64,000 bases of DNA from contig NW_019029024.1 in the NCBI RefSeq assembly GCF_002105155.1, positions 1-64,000 of the forward strand. Direction: 5' to 3'. A program made the position numbers and the translations under genes. Positions 32,224 through 44,052 of this stretch are shown here, piece after piece. The notes below the pieces were generated by a model. That model had not been told where the DNA came from, made no database searches, and was given only the letters and a program-made list of their open reading frames with translations. How positions within the stretch are numbered: position 1 is the first letter of the stretch; each line of letters starts with the position of its first letter. Origin of the DNA: Lobosporangium transversale (lineage: Eukaryota; Mortierellomycota; Mortierellomycetes; Mortierellales; Mortierellaceae).

Positions 32224-34915
32224 CTAAAGTAAATCTTCGTGATCTAAAAAAGGCGGAGGTGCCTCATCTTCAAGCATGGGAATATTTAAATCAGAGTCAA
32301 GATTTCCTGTATCGTCGCAAAAAACTTGAAGCGTTCGTGTGGATGGGATATCGTTTCCTATTGAGGACGCGTTTTCTGTATCCTGCAGACTGTGGCTTCT
32401 CATGCCCATAGATTCGCTATCTTCAACGTAGCTTGCTTCTTCACTTACATAGCGCCATGTGTCCTCTACTTGTTCTTCCATTTGGTGATGTTGGTGTTGT
32501 TGCATCTGGCGAACCTTTTGTTCGATGACCATGGTGATATCAGACTGTCTACGACTAGGATCGGATCTGAAGGGACTTCTCTTATTTGGAAGAAATGACA
32601 ATCTATTGCTTTCTCCTTCTTCAGCTCGCTTCCTCTTTAGTGCCTCAATATCCTGCGTGATTGTCGATGGAAAACCCTGTTCTAATTTCCTAAGAAAATC
32701 CTCTGTTTTATCCCTAGCCTGGTCATCATCTTCATCGTATCCGTCTTGAATTTCGTTCTCCAGAATCTCGTATGATGGAGTAGTAAACTCCCAAGGGATG
32801 TTTGGGATTGAATAAGCCATTGTAAACTTTTCCAGCTCATCTTCCTCGACGCCTTGACTGTCTTCAGCGCTCCACTGTGAATCCATACTTCGCCTTGAGC
32901 GCGATCGATCACTAAAGATCTTGTTCATCTCTGCTGACGCATATTTGGTATGCAGAGTGGGAGATGATGCAGTCATACGTCTAGCTGTGTCAAAAACCCG
33001 GTCGTCAAAATCCTTTGGGCTTGTATGCAGTAAAGACTTGGCCTGCGAAGATTGTTGAGTATTGCTATCTTCAGTGCTATAATTTAGGGTTTGTGGTGAT
33101 GGAGCTACTGGGATACAGTGGTATTTATCGCTTTGTTGATTGCCTGTGTTTGGACGTTTGTCTGGTGGCCTTGAGTGCGGCCTCCCTGAGTTCTCCTCAG
33201 TATTGATATCAGATGCATAGCATGATTGTCTCGCTCTAATTTCTTCAATCGAAAATTCATCCACAGCAACATATATCTGCTCGAGATCAATCATTAAGCG
33301 TTCCTGGGTGCCTTTTTCGTTCTTCGTAATAGGGAATCGACTTAATTTTTTTTCAGTATGTTGAGACGATGAGAATGGTATTATACAATGCTCTGTCTGG
33401 TGCTCAGGTGGCTTTTTCTCGTCTTGCGACTGTCGCATAATCGATTCGTGTAAAATCGGCTCGCTTAATATTGAATTAGATGCTACTTCCGAGCCTTCAA
33501 TGTTGCCTATTAATCCACTTGATGCTGCTGATGATGTCTGGTGTTCTGTCACAGTCTATAGGAATGAGTTAATAAACATTTCTATCATCAATTAGTGCCA
33601 TCTTCTTTTTCAACATCGTGTTCAAAGCACCATTGACCATTCGGAGGACAGTACACTATCTGGATCACGGTAAATTTGAAGCTTTGGATAGGGTCGCTTG
33701 GGAAGGGTATCTTCAGCTGTCAGTCTTGTTCCTTTCCATGACATAGCTTCTCTAATATTTTCCTTTCTACGAACATGATCTGTGCCAAGATCCTTCCATG
33801 GAGCACTTTCGTGGGATGTATTGGGCTCTTTTACATGTCGAGGTCGGTCACTCAAGGAAGACTGAGCACTCCGATCAGAAAATACTTGAAGCCTGGCATT
33901 TGGACGCTGGTAGCCAGATGATGATGTTGATGACGATGAAAAGTTGGACGAGCTAATTGGTGCATGCCCCAAAGACGTCTCGTTGACGTGTATGGATTCT
34001 GAATTAGAGATCTTGGTGCCAAGAACTCGGCGATTGACATTAGATGACGTGGCAACTGGATCTGCCGGACGAGATCGCTGTGGCATACGAGTCATGGTCG
34101 AGTCTTCTAGAGCCCTCCTTTCCTGCTCCTGATGGAAAAGTTCAGCCCTCCTTTCAAACTCCTCAAACAGCCTTTTTAAACGGCCCAAAGGGCGAGCCCT
34201 CCTATGAATGCCCAGCAGAAAAATCTCCTTTGCCTTTTCATATCTAAAAAGAAAAATGGTAAGGTTATTATTTGATGGATGATTAACATGTACATAGATG
34301 ACAACCACCATTTCATTACAATAGGTTATAGCGCAATTGCAAGGAAACTCACTCCTCTTGTGACTCCAAATAGTCTGCATGTTCTTCATAAAACATGGCG
34401 ATTTCATTCCCAATCTTGTTGGTCTCCATAAAACTGAAAACGTCCATCGGGAACTCGATCTTCTCTGAATATAGAATAAGCAGCTTCACGTATCGTGGGT
34501 CGTTCCTGTAACGCTCCTCATCCTTGAATGTTTCAATTGCTTGCTCAAGTAGCGACACCAATCGAGAATCATGTCCCTGCGCTCCGCTTTGAGGATAATT
34601 CTCGATCGTCCAACTCACGTATCGCATGTATGCATCCAAAGGGTCCTTTAGTTCATCGATTCGATCGAGTTCGGCCTGAAAACGCTGATGTTGTAGCGCC
34701 AGTTCGTGTGCACGATCAACAGGTTGAGTACTAAAGAGGCGACTAAGGACTTGTGCACTACGACCCTGCCTGATGGGCTGAATATTTTCTTTCTCAAGTT
34801 CAATGGCATCAATGTCAACTACATGAGAAGGAGAGAATGAATCGCGTGGAGGCGAAGGTGGTAAAGAACGCTCTTTGCTATAGTCTTGGTGGTGTTGCTG
34901 CTGTTGGTTCTGCAT
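32224..34915 (-). CDS. MAD3: Spindle assembly checkpoint protein Mad3/BubR1 (no kinase domain)
   Basis: Three exons (34353..34915, 33655..34243, 32224..33555) encode 827 residues. A KEN box (ELEKENIQP, about residue 32) precedes the TPR-type Mad3/BUB1 homology domain I (about 60-200; DELKDPLDAYMRYVSWTIENY, DPRYVKLLILYSE, NKIGNEIAMFYEEHADYLE, then EKAKEIFLLGI). A second KEN occurs as RRKENIREAM at about 340. Further on are a GLEBS-like Bub3-binding motif (VDEFSIEEIRARQSCY) and the conserved SSPTLHTKYASAEMNKIF block. Mad3 blocks APC/C-Cdc20 as part of the mitotic checkpoint complex; the two KEN boxes are its Cdc20 contacts. The frame ends without a kinase domain, so it is the Mad3 rather than the Bub1 paralogue. 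Start: the first ATG, 34915; the codon five triplets upstream is GTG. Confidence 0.9.
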
Positions 34916-36043
34916 TCCTCCTTGAATCACGTATACGTTGCTCCAATGATGTGATGAATGTCAGAAACATTGTTTTTGTTTTAATATTGTAGTCAAAACA
35001 AGTTGTGGGGTTTTTTTAAGTAATTATCACGTGCCTCGGATGAAAATCCGCTTACTGTCCAACGGACCATCACATTGAAAAGTTATCTTTCGATCAAGGT
35101 ACTGATACTACTACATCATCCGTAATTTATTGAGGCTTTTTTTTTAAAAAAAATTCTATCTATGATCATAACATGAAAACCTTTACTTGACCTTGATCAT
35201 GGCAATGATATAAAAGACACTAGAAAAAATTCTGTAGAAAACAAATAGAAAGATAAATAATTATCAATACTTGCTTCTGTCTTCGAGAATACGTGCATGT
35301 TAATGCCTCCGTTTAGGTATATGCATCAGTTGGAACAATTGGAAAATAAAAAGTTGGTAATCATTCTCTATCATGATCCCTAGGGTTCTCATCATATGCA
35401 TGGAGGACTGGAAACTTGAAAAAATATGAATATTATATTTGTATATTATATGAGTAAAGTGCTTACGAACCTTTTGTACAATTGATCCTATAAACTTCCA
35501 TGGGTCATGTTATTTGGCACTCTCAATAATACTATCGAGTCATAGTAGGCATAAATTAAAGAGAAGATACATTTGTCAGCAGCAAGTTCAATTAATAAAA
35601 GAGAAAATTAAGCTGATATGGCTTCCCATAGAGCAATATTCTGCTGATCTGTATATACAGGATCAACAATATGGATCAGAAATAGTAGTGGAAATTTGTC
35701 TCATCGGCCTGCGAAAGCCTCTGAAGTAGCAAATATATATTCAAACATCATAAGAGGAGAATGTATGCTTTAAGGAAAGTGCAGCATGCTGCGTTGTGAG
35801 AATAAAGTATGTGAGTATTCTTACCATAAAAATGTATTGAGAGTGAAATGGGAGTGAAGAATGAAGCGATGAAAAAGAAAAGATCAGAGATCAGAAAAAA
35901 AACTTGTCTTTTGATACAATCAAAAACAACAAACACACAAATACTGAAATCACGGGATTTGTTTCTATGATATCCTCCTGGACCTGACCTTTGCTTTGTT
36001 ACAAGCAAACTGCTTGCTATCCGCCACACATTCATTCATTCAG
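34916..36043. other. Divergent intergenic region, Mad3 / uridine-kinase-like gene
   Basis: The 1.1 kb should hold two promoters. It is A+T-rich. A T9-A10 inverted run lies at about 35138-35152. No open frame in it has a recognisable domain. Confidence 0.5.
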
Positions 36044-37823
36044 ATGAGTATCTCACTGCCACCATCATTCAGCTACACCCTGCCTGCATCAAATGTCTTT
36101 GTCATTGGACTGGCTGGTATGACCTTGCGACTATAGGTGGTTCAGATATAGAAAGGACGGGAAGGCATAAAAAAAAAGAGAGAGTCCCAGAAGTCTATTT
36201 GCAGTAGCTGTCTCATACAGAATATGACCTACTTGAACTGACGCCCTTGCTCTTTTAATCCACACCCTGGCCCTATAGGTGGTGCTGACTCAGGAAAGGT
36301 ACATAGCTGCATTTTACGAGATGGCAGCAGGAAAGAAGGGGTCTTCTCGACATTTAATAATTGAGATACTTCCCGCAAAAAAAAAAAAAAAAAAAAAATG
36401 ATAACTATTATTATTCTAGGAAGCTTTCTGCAGAGTTTTGATTGAGCAACTGCAAAAAAATCAAGTCGTTGACAGCAGCAAAGCTCTATTGCTTCATCTG
36501 CACGACTTTTACAGGGAGCTTACAGAGGACGATCGCGTCCGCGCCGCAAATGGTCTCTATAATTTCGACCATCCAGGTAAGCTAATGGTAACCCTTGTAA
36601 ATACTAAATTCATTGAGAATGAAATGATATCTCATGGATACAGGATTTCTGATTAATATGGTTTTCCCTGTGCTGCAATATACAGATGCATTCGACTGGG
36701 ACTTATTAGCCCAGGTGATGGATGACCTCAAAGAAAGAGTTGCTACCAAGTTTCCCAAGTTTGATTTTGCGACAAAGAGTCGGTAGGAGCTATTTTAATC
36801 CGCGCAAATGAAATAGAGTATAGGGGTTAACTATCAGATGTCATTAAACCCATGAATACATTGCAACTCGTATGCTCTGAAAACGAAATGGATATAGATC
36901 ATATGAGACGCGTCCCAAGGACTTAGAAAGTCCCAGTGTAGTTCTTTTGGAAGGGATTTTTGTTCTCTACAGTCAGAGGATTCGTGATCGCCTGAACATG
37001 AAAGTACGTATGCGAATGTGAAACTTGTGTGCAAATCTTGTACCTTTACTTAATACTTACTAAACCGAGGTATATAATGCGTAGCTCTTTGTGGATGTGG
37101 ATGATGATGCGCGTTTAGTTAACCGAGGTATAAGAACGATCCTTTTCACACCAGTATTATTTACTAAAGGATATGTATCAATTGTCTTGATGAGCTCTGT
37201 TAACAAAATGGTTTGGGACTTACCAATCCTCTCTCATATCACTTTAGTTGCTCGTAAGGTTGCTGAGCCTAGTCCGGACTCTGTTGACCATATTCTTACT
37301 GAATACATCCGCTTCGTAAAGCCTGCTTTTGACGACTTTATTCAACCGGTAAGCTATCAAACAACAGCCACAAGTGCGAGAATAAATTTCTTTTAATGAA
37401 GCTGCTATACTTATGCAAGCCCATTTTTCTCCCTCTTCCTGCCATTTTGGGACAATCCTATAGACTAAGAAGTGGGCGGACATTATCATTCCTCGTGGAG
37501 TTGAGAACATTACTGCTATTGAATTGATTACTTCGCATGCTGCCGATCTGCTGGGTCGTCAACAGCAACCCAACTCTACTCGTCCTTCACGCATTAATTC
37601 TTCGTCAACTGTGTTGCAGGAGATGTTGAGCACTCCGACATCTAATGCTTCCTCTACTTGCCCATCCCCTCGCTCGCTTTCAAGGACAGCTGTATTGAAC
37701 AGCGCCGGTGGTAACAATGGTAGTGATCCATGCTCACGCTCCAGTCTCAATTCCTCGCCTATACCGAGGAAGGATGTCCTTAGTGGATCAACCGATAGCT
37801 TGTACAAGCCTGTGCCAGAGTGA
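36044..37823 (+). CDS. Uridine-kinase-fold protein with degenerate active site
   Basis: Eight exons (36044..36116, 36279..36298, 36420..36576, 36686..36782, 36898..37003, 37085..37127, 37248..37348, 37464..37823) encode 318 residues. The fold is clearly that of uridine/cytidine kinase: LYNFDHPDAFDWDLL, VVLLEGIFVLYSQRIRD, KLFVDVDDDARL, YIRFVKPAFDDFI and KKWADIIIPRG. Three usually invariant sites differ. The P-loop reads GGADSGKE instead of GGxxxGK(S/T). The substrate Asp of the QDxFYR motif is His (LHDFYR). The lid arginines of ERGRD are missing (AEPSPDS). The last 80 residues are Ser-rich. Active enzymes phosphorylate uridine and cytidine in pyrimidine salvage; this one may be inactive or have changed role. 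Exon 2 is only 20 nt and supplies most of the P-loop. Confidence 0.85.
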
Positions 37824-39049
37824 AATATATATATATAAGCAAGATTGCGCAATGAGTGCCAAGATCTTGTACAGCAATAAACTAGTCTTCACTTTGATTT
37901 AGTGCATTTTTTTTTATTTATTTATTAAAATGTAAATCCTTGAAGCATTCGTGCAAAGGCCTACAAGAGTATCAGTTTAATTATGATTGGCATATTAGAA
38001 AAAATTCGTTGATCCATTATGTTGCAACGAAAGAAAGAAAGAGAGCATCGACAGAAACTGACATTTAACTTGATGCAAACAATGACACACGTACTGCTTT
38101 GGGCACTGGTCAGTGGGTCAGTGACCCGGGTCCTCCGTGTGTAGTCTTTTGTGAGTAAAGCAAATCTCTGGCGATTGTTCACCTTAAATATGAGGACACA
38201 CTCGTTTGTTGGCGTTGATGGATTCATTCTGTCCAAACAAACGGGCAATCAATAATGAGCTGCATGCAAAGTTAAAGATAAGAGAAAGTATACATATACA
38301 TGTATAATAAAACACACGCATGCTGCTGATCGCTTTCATTGCCACATCATACCCTGCATGGTATTACTTGCTACCATTAGACGCAGATATACTTGCGATT
38401 CTTATCATAAACAGCCCTTACATGGACCATGGACGGGGCTTGTCTTTCCATGACCGAGCGTGTTGAATATTGGGCAAGATGTTCATCAGGTTTGATCAAA
38501 TTTCTGTTTGGACGAACTTGCGAGACCTTGTAGGTCTAAAAATCCCAGGAAAAGTGTATTTGTGAGCCTATTGTGAATAGGCCTTTCCTGGTAAAAAAAA
38601 ACCCCCCCAACGGTGTAAAAAAAAAAAAAAAAAAAAAAAAAGAGCATTTTAAGATGTGTAATGTCAAATGGATGCACATTTATTAAGATTGCATGGCATA
38701 ATACTTATAATAAAACGGCATGCATTTTTGATCTACTTGATCGCGCGTTGTACAACATGCAAGCTGCGTTGGAAGACGTTTAGTCTCTTGTTATTACTTC
38801 CTCATGTCTTTCCCAGGTCCGATTCTCGTAATGCTCTTGCTCTTTGACCTTTACTAACGAGGCTTTTGCATAACATTAAGAATCAAATGGCAATCATGAT
38901 CAACCAACGCCCTTTATTTTCTTTTAATTTTTTTTTTCCTTTTCTTTCTTCTCTTTTTTCATCTCCTCCTCTTTCTCACCAGCAGCCATTCATCTCTTAA
39001 GAGCTTACATTCAGTTCTCTTTCAGATCACTTCCATTATTTGCAATACC
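37824..39049. other. Intergenic, uridine-kinase-like gene to FAD monooxygenase 1
   Basis: The 1.2 kb contain an A+T-rich part with an A-run at 38618-38641. A strong C+T-rich tract at about 38918-38995 just before the ATG at 39050 is typical of a fungal core promoter. A minus-strand frame at 37961-38248 has no recognisable family. No gene called. Confidence 0.5.
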
Positions 39050-40584
39050 ATGAGCACAAACAATAACGCTGATACCCTGCCACATGTATTGATCGCAGGT
39101 GCTGGTCTCGGGGGATTGCTCCTTGCCATGTTGCTTGAGCGAGCTGGTATATCGTATACGGTATATGAGAGATCGCAGAATCTTCGTGCCTTAGGTATTT
39201 CTCGGATCATGACTATAATGATTTAGTACCATACCCAGGCACATCAAATTGTGTATTGATTTTATTTTATCCTTCATGAATGGGTAGGAGCGGCGATGGG
39301 GTTTGGGGCCAACACACTTCCAATTTTTGAGCAGCTCGGTATTCTCGATGCTACTTACGATATATCATACCCTTGTTATACGGTTCAGATGTATGATTCC
39401 AATATGAAATCCATTGGAGGATTCGACTTTGATCATTACAAGGAGCGAACCGGTTACGATACCATCATGTTTTCGAGGCCAGACCTTCATAATTTGCTTC
39501 GTTCTCATGTCCCAGCTGAGAAAATTTTGTTGGGCAAACGGATCCTATCGCTGTCGCAGGATGATGATAGTGTCACTATTAAATGCAGTGACGGTACATC
39601 CTACAAGGGCGATATCCTTGTAGGCGCTGACGGTGCATACAGCGCAGTGAGGCAGAGCCTATACCAGCTCATGGCAAAGAATGGAGAGGCGTTGGGGACA
39701 GATGCGGACGATCTGACTGCTGGACACATCTGCATGGTTGGAACCACAGGTCCATTGAGTGCTGAGAAATACCCCGCTCTCAAGGATACATTTTCACATT
39801 GCAAACGAATTGTTGCCAATGAGTCCAAGTATTCGGTAGGGCCAACCCTCTTCGGTTTCTATCCACTCCATTAGATCGCTAGATACTTATATACTATTTC
39901 TTTCTCCTGTTGGCCTATTTAGTGGTCAGTAGTAACGGTGCCTGGAAATCGGATATGTTGGGCCGTTATCCTTCAATTGGACAGTACAGAGTCCAAAGAT
40001 GCGGCATTCCGGAACTCAGAATGGGGACCTGAATCCAATGCGACAATGATAAAAGAGTGCTACAACTTCCGCAATCCTTTAGGAGGCGTCATGGGAGAAT
40101 TGATGGATGCTACCCCTATAGAAATGATCTCCAAGGTGTTTTTAGAGGATAGAATGTTTGAGACGTGGAATTATGGACGAACTGTACTTATTGGTGATGG
40201 TAAAATGAGCTCGCGATCACGATATTGAATGAAAAGGCAATTATTCTGTCTATTTTCTTTTTACCCTTTATCGATATTAATCCTTACTTCTACCTATGCT
40301 TTTTTCCCCTCTATATTTTATAAAGCTTGCCACAAGGTAAACAAGCGAAGTTTCTGTTATTCTGCCTTTAGTATTTTTTTACTCATGCACGAACAAAACA
40401 CCAATCATGAACGAAATCTAATATTTATTGTTCACCAACACTAATTACCATGACCACATTTTGCATAAATTTGTATTCATGTTCATCCGGACAGTTCCTG
40501 CCGAGTGCCGGACAAGGTATAAATTCGTGGTGATGAAAAACGTCAATTTTTTCTTTGCGCGCATTGATGTGGCACTGCAACTTC

Positions 40585-40618
<34 letters not shown>

Positions 40619-41166
40619 CAAATTATATTATTTTAACAGGAGCTCAGAGTGCGTTTCAAGACGCCGTCATTTTGGCAAACACCTTATACGACATGCCTTC
40701 ATTCACACTTGAAAACATCAAAGCAGCTTTTAAAGAATTTAAGGATCAACGTTTTGGTCCAGCGACAACCCAGATGGACAAGAGTAAAGTCATGGGTACC
40801 CTGCTTTACGGACAGGTAATAAGCAAGCCAACGCCCTCAACTGGTCATAAAAATCTTAAAAAAAAAGTCTTGATGCAATTACAAATTACAATTACCAATT
40901 TTTTTTTTTTTTATTTTTTTTTTTTTTATTATAACTATTATTTAACTCCATAGATATGGAGTGAACGCATGACACGACACATGATTTTCAACTGGATCCC
41001 TAAGAGCATTCAGACACAACAGTTCCTCAAAGATACTGCATATCGCCCGCAATGCACTTTCTTGCCATTTGTTAAGAATCGAGGCACAGTTACTGTATTG
41101 GAACAAAAGCCATCCAAGAAGCATGCAGAACAACAGACTAGAAGAGCCACTGTTGCGGTGATTTAA
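39050..41166 (+). CDS. FAD-dependent monooxygenase, paralogue 1
   Basis: Seven exons (39050..39194, 39288..39835, 39923..40199, 40326..40336, 40495..40516, 40640..40815, 40954..41166) encode 463 residues. It belongs to the flavoprotein hydroxylase (PHBH-like) family. The Rossmann motif VLIAGAGLGGLLLAMLLER is at about residues 15-33 and the DG motif GDILVGADGAYSAVR is in the middle. The GD motif, LIGD-ACHK-FLPSAGQG, is assembled from four exons, one of 11 nt and one of 22 nt. Such enzymes use NAD(P)H and O2 to hydroxylate aromatic or terpenoid substrates; the substrate here is unknown. No signal peptide or membrane segment is visible. Two paralogues follow at 46.9-48.9 and 52.1-54.9 kb on the other strand. 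Acceptor AAAG of the 11-nt exon is weak, but codon fit and the two paralogues support it. Confidence 0.88.
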
Positions 41167-42963
41167 TCGTACGAAGTAACTATTTATATTTACTACACAT
41201 AAACAGTACTGCATATGCAACAACACCATGAAAAATGCGCATGTAAATATACATATACATCTAGTGAACTGAAATATAACAACACAGCAGTATTCAGTAA
41301 ATTGGGCTTTTTTGGAGAAGCAGGGCCAACAACAAAGACGCTCACACGTATACAAATAAAGCATAAAAGATTTAAGATTAATTTTTTCAGTTGAAAACCT
41401 TAATCGAATAAACGTTGAGCCATAAATCACTCTTTTTTTTTTTTTTTTTTTTTTTTAAGCAACTTGAGATTTTAGTCATAAAGTCGAGGGCTGTTTGACT
41501 GGTATCAAACCCTTGCCAATTGGGCTCAAGGCCTAAGATCACAGACCTTGCTCTTATACTTATATAATTATATACATATACATATAAAGTAAAGATAAAG
41601 TGGGTGTTACGGTCGGTAGCGGCGACGGGACTGCCTTAATTTGATATGGATGATATTCTTGTTAGAACTGATGGCCTTCAAGGTAGCGCCGTTGGAAAAG
41701 AGTTTTTATCGAAGGGCTAGCATGAATAAGGGTCTATTTGCTTCTGTCAAGAGAGGTTTTTTCCAATATCTTACATTTCTCCTGTGCTCTTAGTTCTGCC
41801 TGTATAATAAACGTATTGAAAAACGGCAAATGAATGCAATCAAAACTTGAAGAATCTGCATTTAGTGCCTTTTTTTTTTTTTTTTTTTTTTTTTGCTTGT
41901 CTGTTATTTTTATAGAAATGCTGCATGCCTACCCTTACCCTAGACATGATGATTCACCTTGAACATTTTGTTTATAAATCACCAAGGCTGCATATTGCTC
42001 TATGAGTCAAAGAGAGAAGAGAGTGTTGTGTAATTTTTCTTTCTAGATTGCACGTGGGGTTACAAAGAAAGAAAAAAACGCGTTCAATCAAATGAGCCCA
42101 ATTTGCTAGGTTTGGCAAGCAAATTTGCCTGCCAGGTGACACAGAATTCAAGGCGCCGTAGGAGCACAGTGCGATAATAACTCGACCAATGAAAAGCAAT
42201 AGCAAGCACGCTTCTTTGGAAGGAGCGGCTGATATTGCCTCTAAGGGGGAAAAATTGACCTTTGTCTTTGAATGAAATCTCCCATATCGCGATATCCAAA
42301 GATAGAGGGGACGGTGGTGTGTAGAATAATAGTTTCTCCTTGTGATCCCGAAGCAATTGAAGGAGCAATCTAAATGAGTCTTTCATACATTTGATCTTCT
42401 ATGCTAGGTCGGACCAGGAAGACCACCTTTAGAGGGATTTTATCTACGGGTTATTTCGACTCAATAAATAATTGGAAAGATTTTGATCCCGGTCATCTGA
42501 TAGTCAAGACAACTCTACTCCAAGAAGCTTTCTCTGATTACATAGTCCGACATGCACTTGCTGGGCCTTTGCCTTCAAGAGACTGGCATTCGTAGCAGAG
42601 TGCGGAAAACGGCGCTTCAGAATGGTTTCTGTCATCAGATGGCTGACATGCCTAGCTTATTTGAAGACCTATATAGGCCAATGAAGGTCGCCGTTACTAA
42701 AGAGGGCTGTAAGTGACAGAGCAGTGGCTACCATCGTTTGACAGTTACTAGCAATGGAAGAGTTACGTTCATCTATGCCCATAAATAGCAACAATAACAA
42801 TAAAAATAACAATAACAATAGAAAAAAGTCATCGTTCACCTCTTGTTTTTTATTTTAATGCAATGTTCTTTATTATCTGCCGAGTTAGAATGAATACTGA
42901 CAAGACAGATAACGAAAAAAGGCGAAATGAGACTGAAGGGTATGGGTTGCGGTTATAGGGGCA
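41167..42963. other. 1.8-kb gap, FAD monooxygenase 1 / lectin-like gene
   Basis: Convergent ends of two genes. It contains T-runs at about 41433-41456 and 41871-41894 and (TAACAA)-like AT repeats at 42788-42820. The 42,084-42,600 part is less A+T-rich and has short open frames on both strands without recognisable domains. A decayed gene is possible but not supportable. Confidence 0.5.
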
Positions 42964-44052
42964 CTATTTTGGAACGGAACGCGTACATGCCTGGCGTGGT
43001 CTGTTTTTAAAGATATCACTCTGGCTGGACCACATGACGTATTCGTTCACACCCTTAACAAGAACCAAGTTGCCATCGTTTTGTATAGTCATCCTGTATT
43101 TACCCAGGTTGGCTCTGTTAGGCTCCCTTGTGCAGTGAAACGGAATGCCTTCGGCCATTTGGACCAGACAAAGCGCTCCGGTGTTGGTGAGGTGAATATA
43201 AAACTCCTTGCCTTTCCAGTTGATACCGTGATTCCAGCACCAGTACATGTTGGGCTGAGGAGTATAGTACCATAGACAGAGATTACCATCATCTTGGACG
43301 TAGAGGCGCGCACCATTGTCGGACCACAGACTTTGGCCTGGACGGAGGAACTCTCCATCAATTAGGGTGTCTGGACCTTTGCAAGCCGCAAAGGCATTGT
43401 CCGCTCGCTTGCAAATAGGGCCATTGCGGGGTGGAGGCTTAAACTTCGGGAAGAGGTCATCGAGAGTAAGGTTGGTGCGCACCAGGGGAGGAAGCCCCCC
43501 TGTGAGGAGGCCTTTTGTAGTGTTTGATTTCAATTGAGGGTGTAGGCTATGGGTACCATCCGAGAGAGACATCCTCTTGAGATCTGGATGCCCTATCCTA
43601 TTAATATCGTAAAAGATCGTACCAAGGGCGCATCCAGAATCCGACTCGAGCCCGATACCGCCATGGTTATACAGTGTGGGGTTCTCAGTATCAATTAACG
43701 ACTTCATCCAATCGGTCAGCATGTTTACACCATATAAAACATCGCCCGTGCTGAGTCCGTTATCATAACGATTATTTACTGCGTCGAAGTACGATCCAAA
43801 AACGTTGAGCCATATGTCTATTATGTAATCTGTATTGGAATCCGCTACTCTCGCTGAGAAAGTGCCAGTGAATGCTCTATGAGCCACCTCCCCACTCACG
43901 GAAATGGCTAGCCTGGTCATTGACCCCGCCACACGCCTGGCAGAAACACCCAATAGTGAAGGGCCTGGCAAGCTTTCCTTATGAAATCGAATGGCAAGGA
44001 CATATTGAGGCACAAGGAGGGCTAGAGCAGCCAGATATTTGAAGGTCAGCAT
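42964..44052 (-). CDS. Secreted protein with C-terminal bulb-type (mannose-binding) lectin domain
   Basis: One intron-free frame of 362 residues from the ATG at 44052. It starts with a signal peptide (LTFKYLAALALLVPQYVLA). Residues of about 22-220 are an unrecognised domain containing two Gly/Asp/Asn-rich stretches and a Cys. The C-terminal 130 residues have the three-repeat bulb-lectin pattern: RLYVQDDGNLCLWYY, then a degenerate LTNTGALCLVQMAEG, then MTIQNDGNLVLVKG. The canonical carbohydrate motif is QxDxNxVxY, and repeats 1 and 3 come close, so sugar binding is plausible. Conserved Cys pairs (CTRE, WCWN) suggest disulfides. Such proteins are often fungal lectins with anti-nematode, anti-insect or cell-wall roles; the role here is unknown. 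The neighbouring F-box and monooxygenase genes give no direct functional hint. Confidence 0.7.
   Translation of the reverse strand: MLTFKYLAALALLVPQYVLAIRFHKESLPGPSLLGVSARRVAGSMTRLAISVSGEVAHRAFTGTFSARVADSNTDYIIDIWLNVFGSYFDAVNNRYDNGLSTGDVLYGVNMLTDWMKSLIDTENPTLYNHGGIGLESDSGCALGTIFYDINRIGHPDLKRMSLSDGTHSLHPQLKSNTTKGLLTGGLPPLVRTNLTLDDLFPKFKPPPRNGPICKRADNAFAACKGPDTLIDGEFLRPGQSLWSDNGARLYVQDDGNLCLWYYTPQPNMYWCWNHGINWKGKEFYIHLTNTGALCLVQMAEGIPFHCTREPNRANLGKYRMTIQNDGNLVLVKGVNEYVMWSSQSDIFKNRPRQACTRSVPK

Noticed and set aside
37961..38248. 95-residue minus-strand open frame
   Set aside because: No family recognised, no splice partner exon on either side, and it lies in A+T-rich intergenic DNA.
42084..42600. 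Possible decayed gene with short frames on both strands
   Set aside because: No recognisable domain or splice structure supports it.
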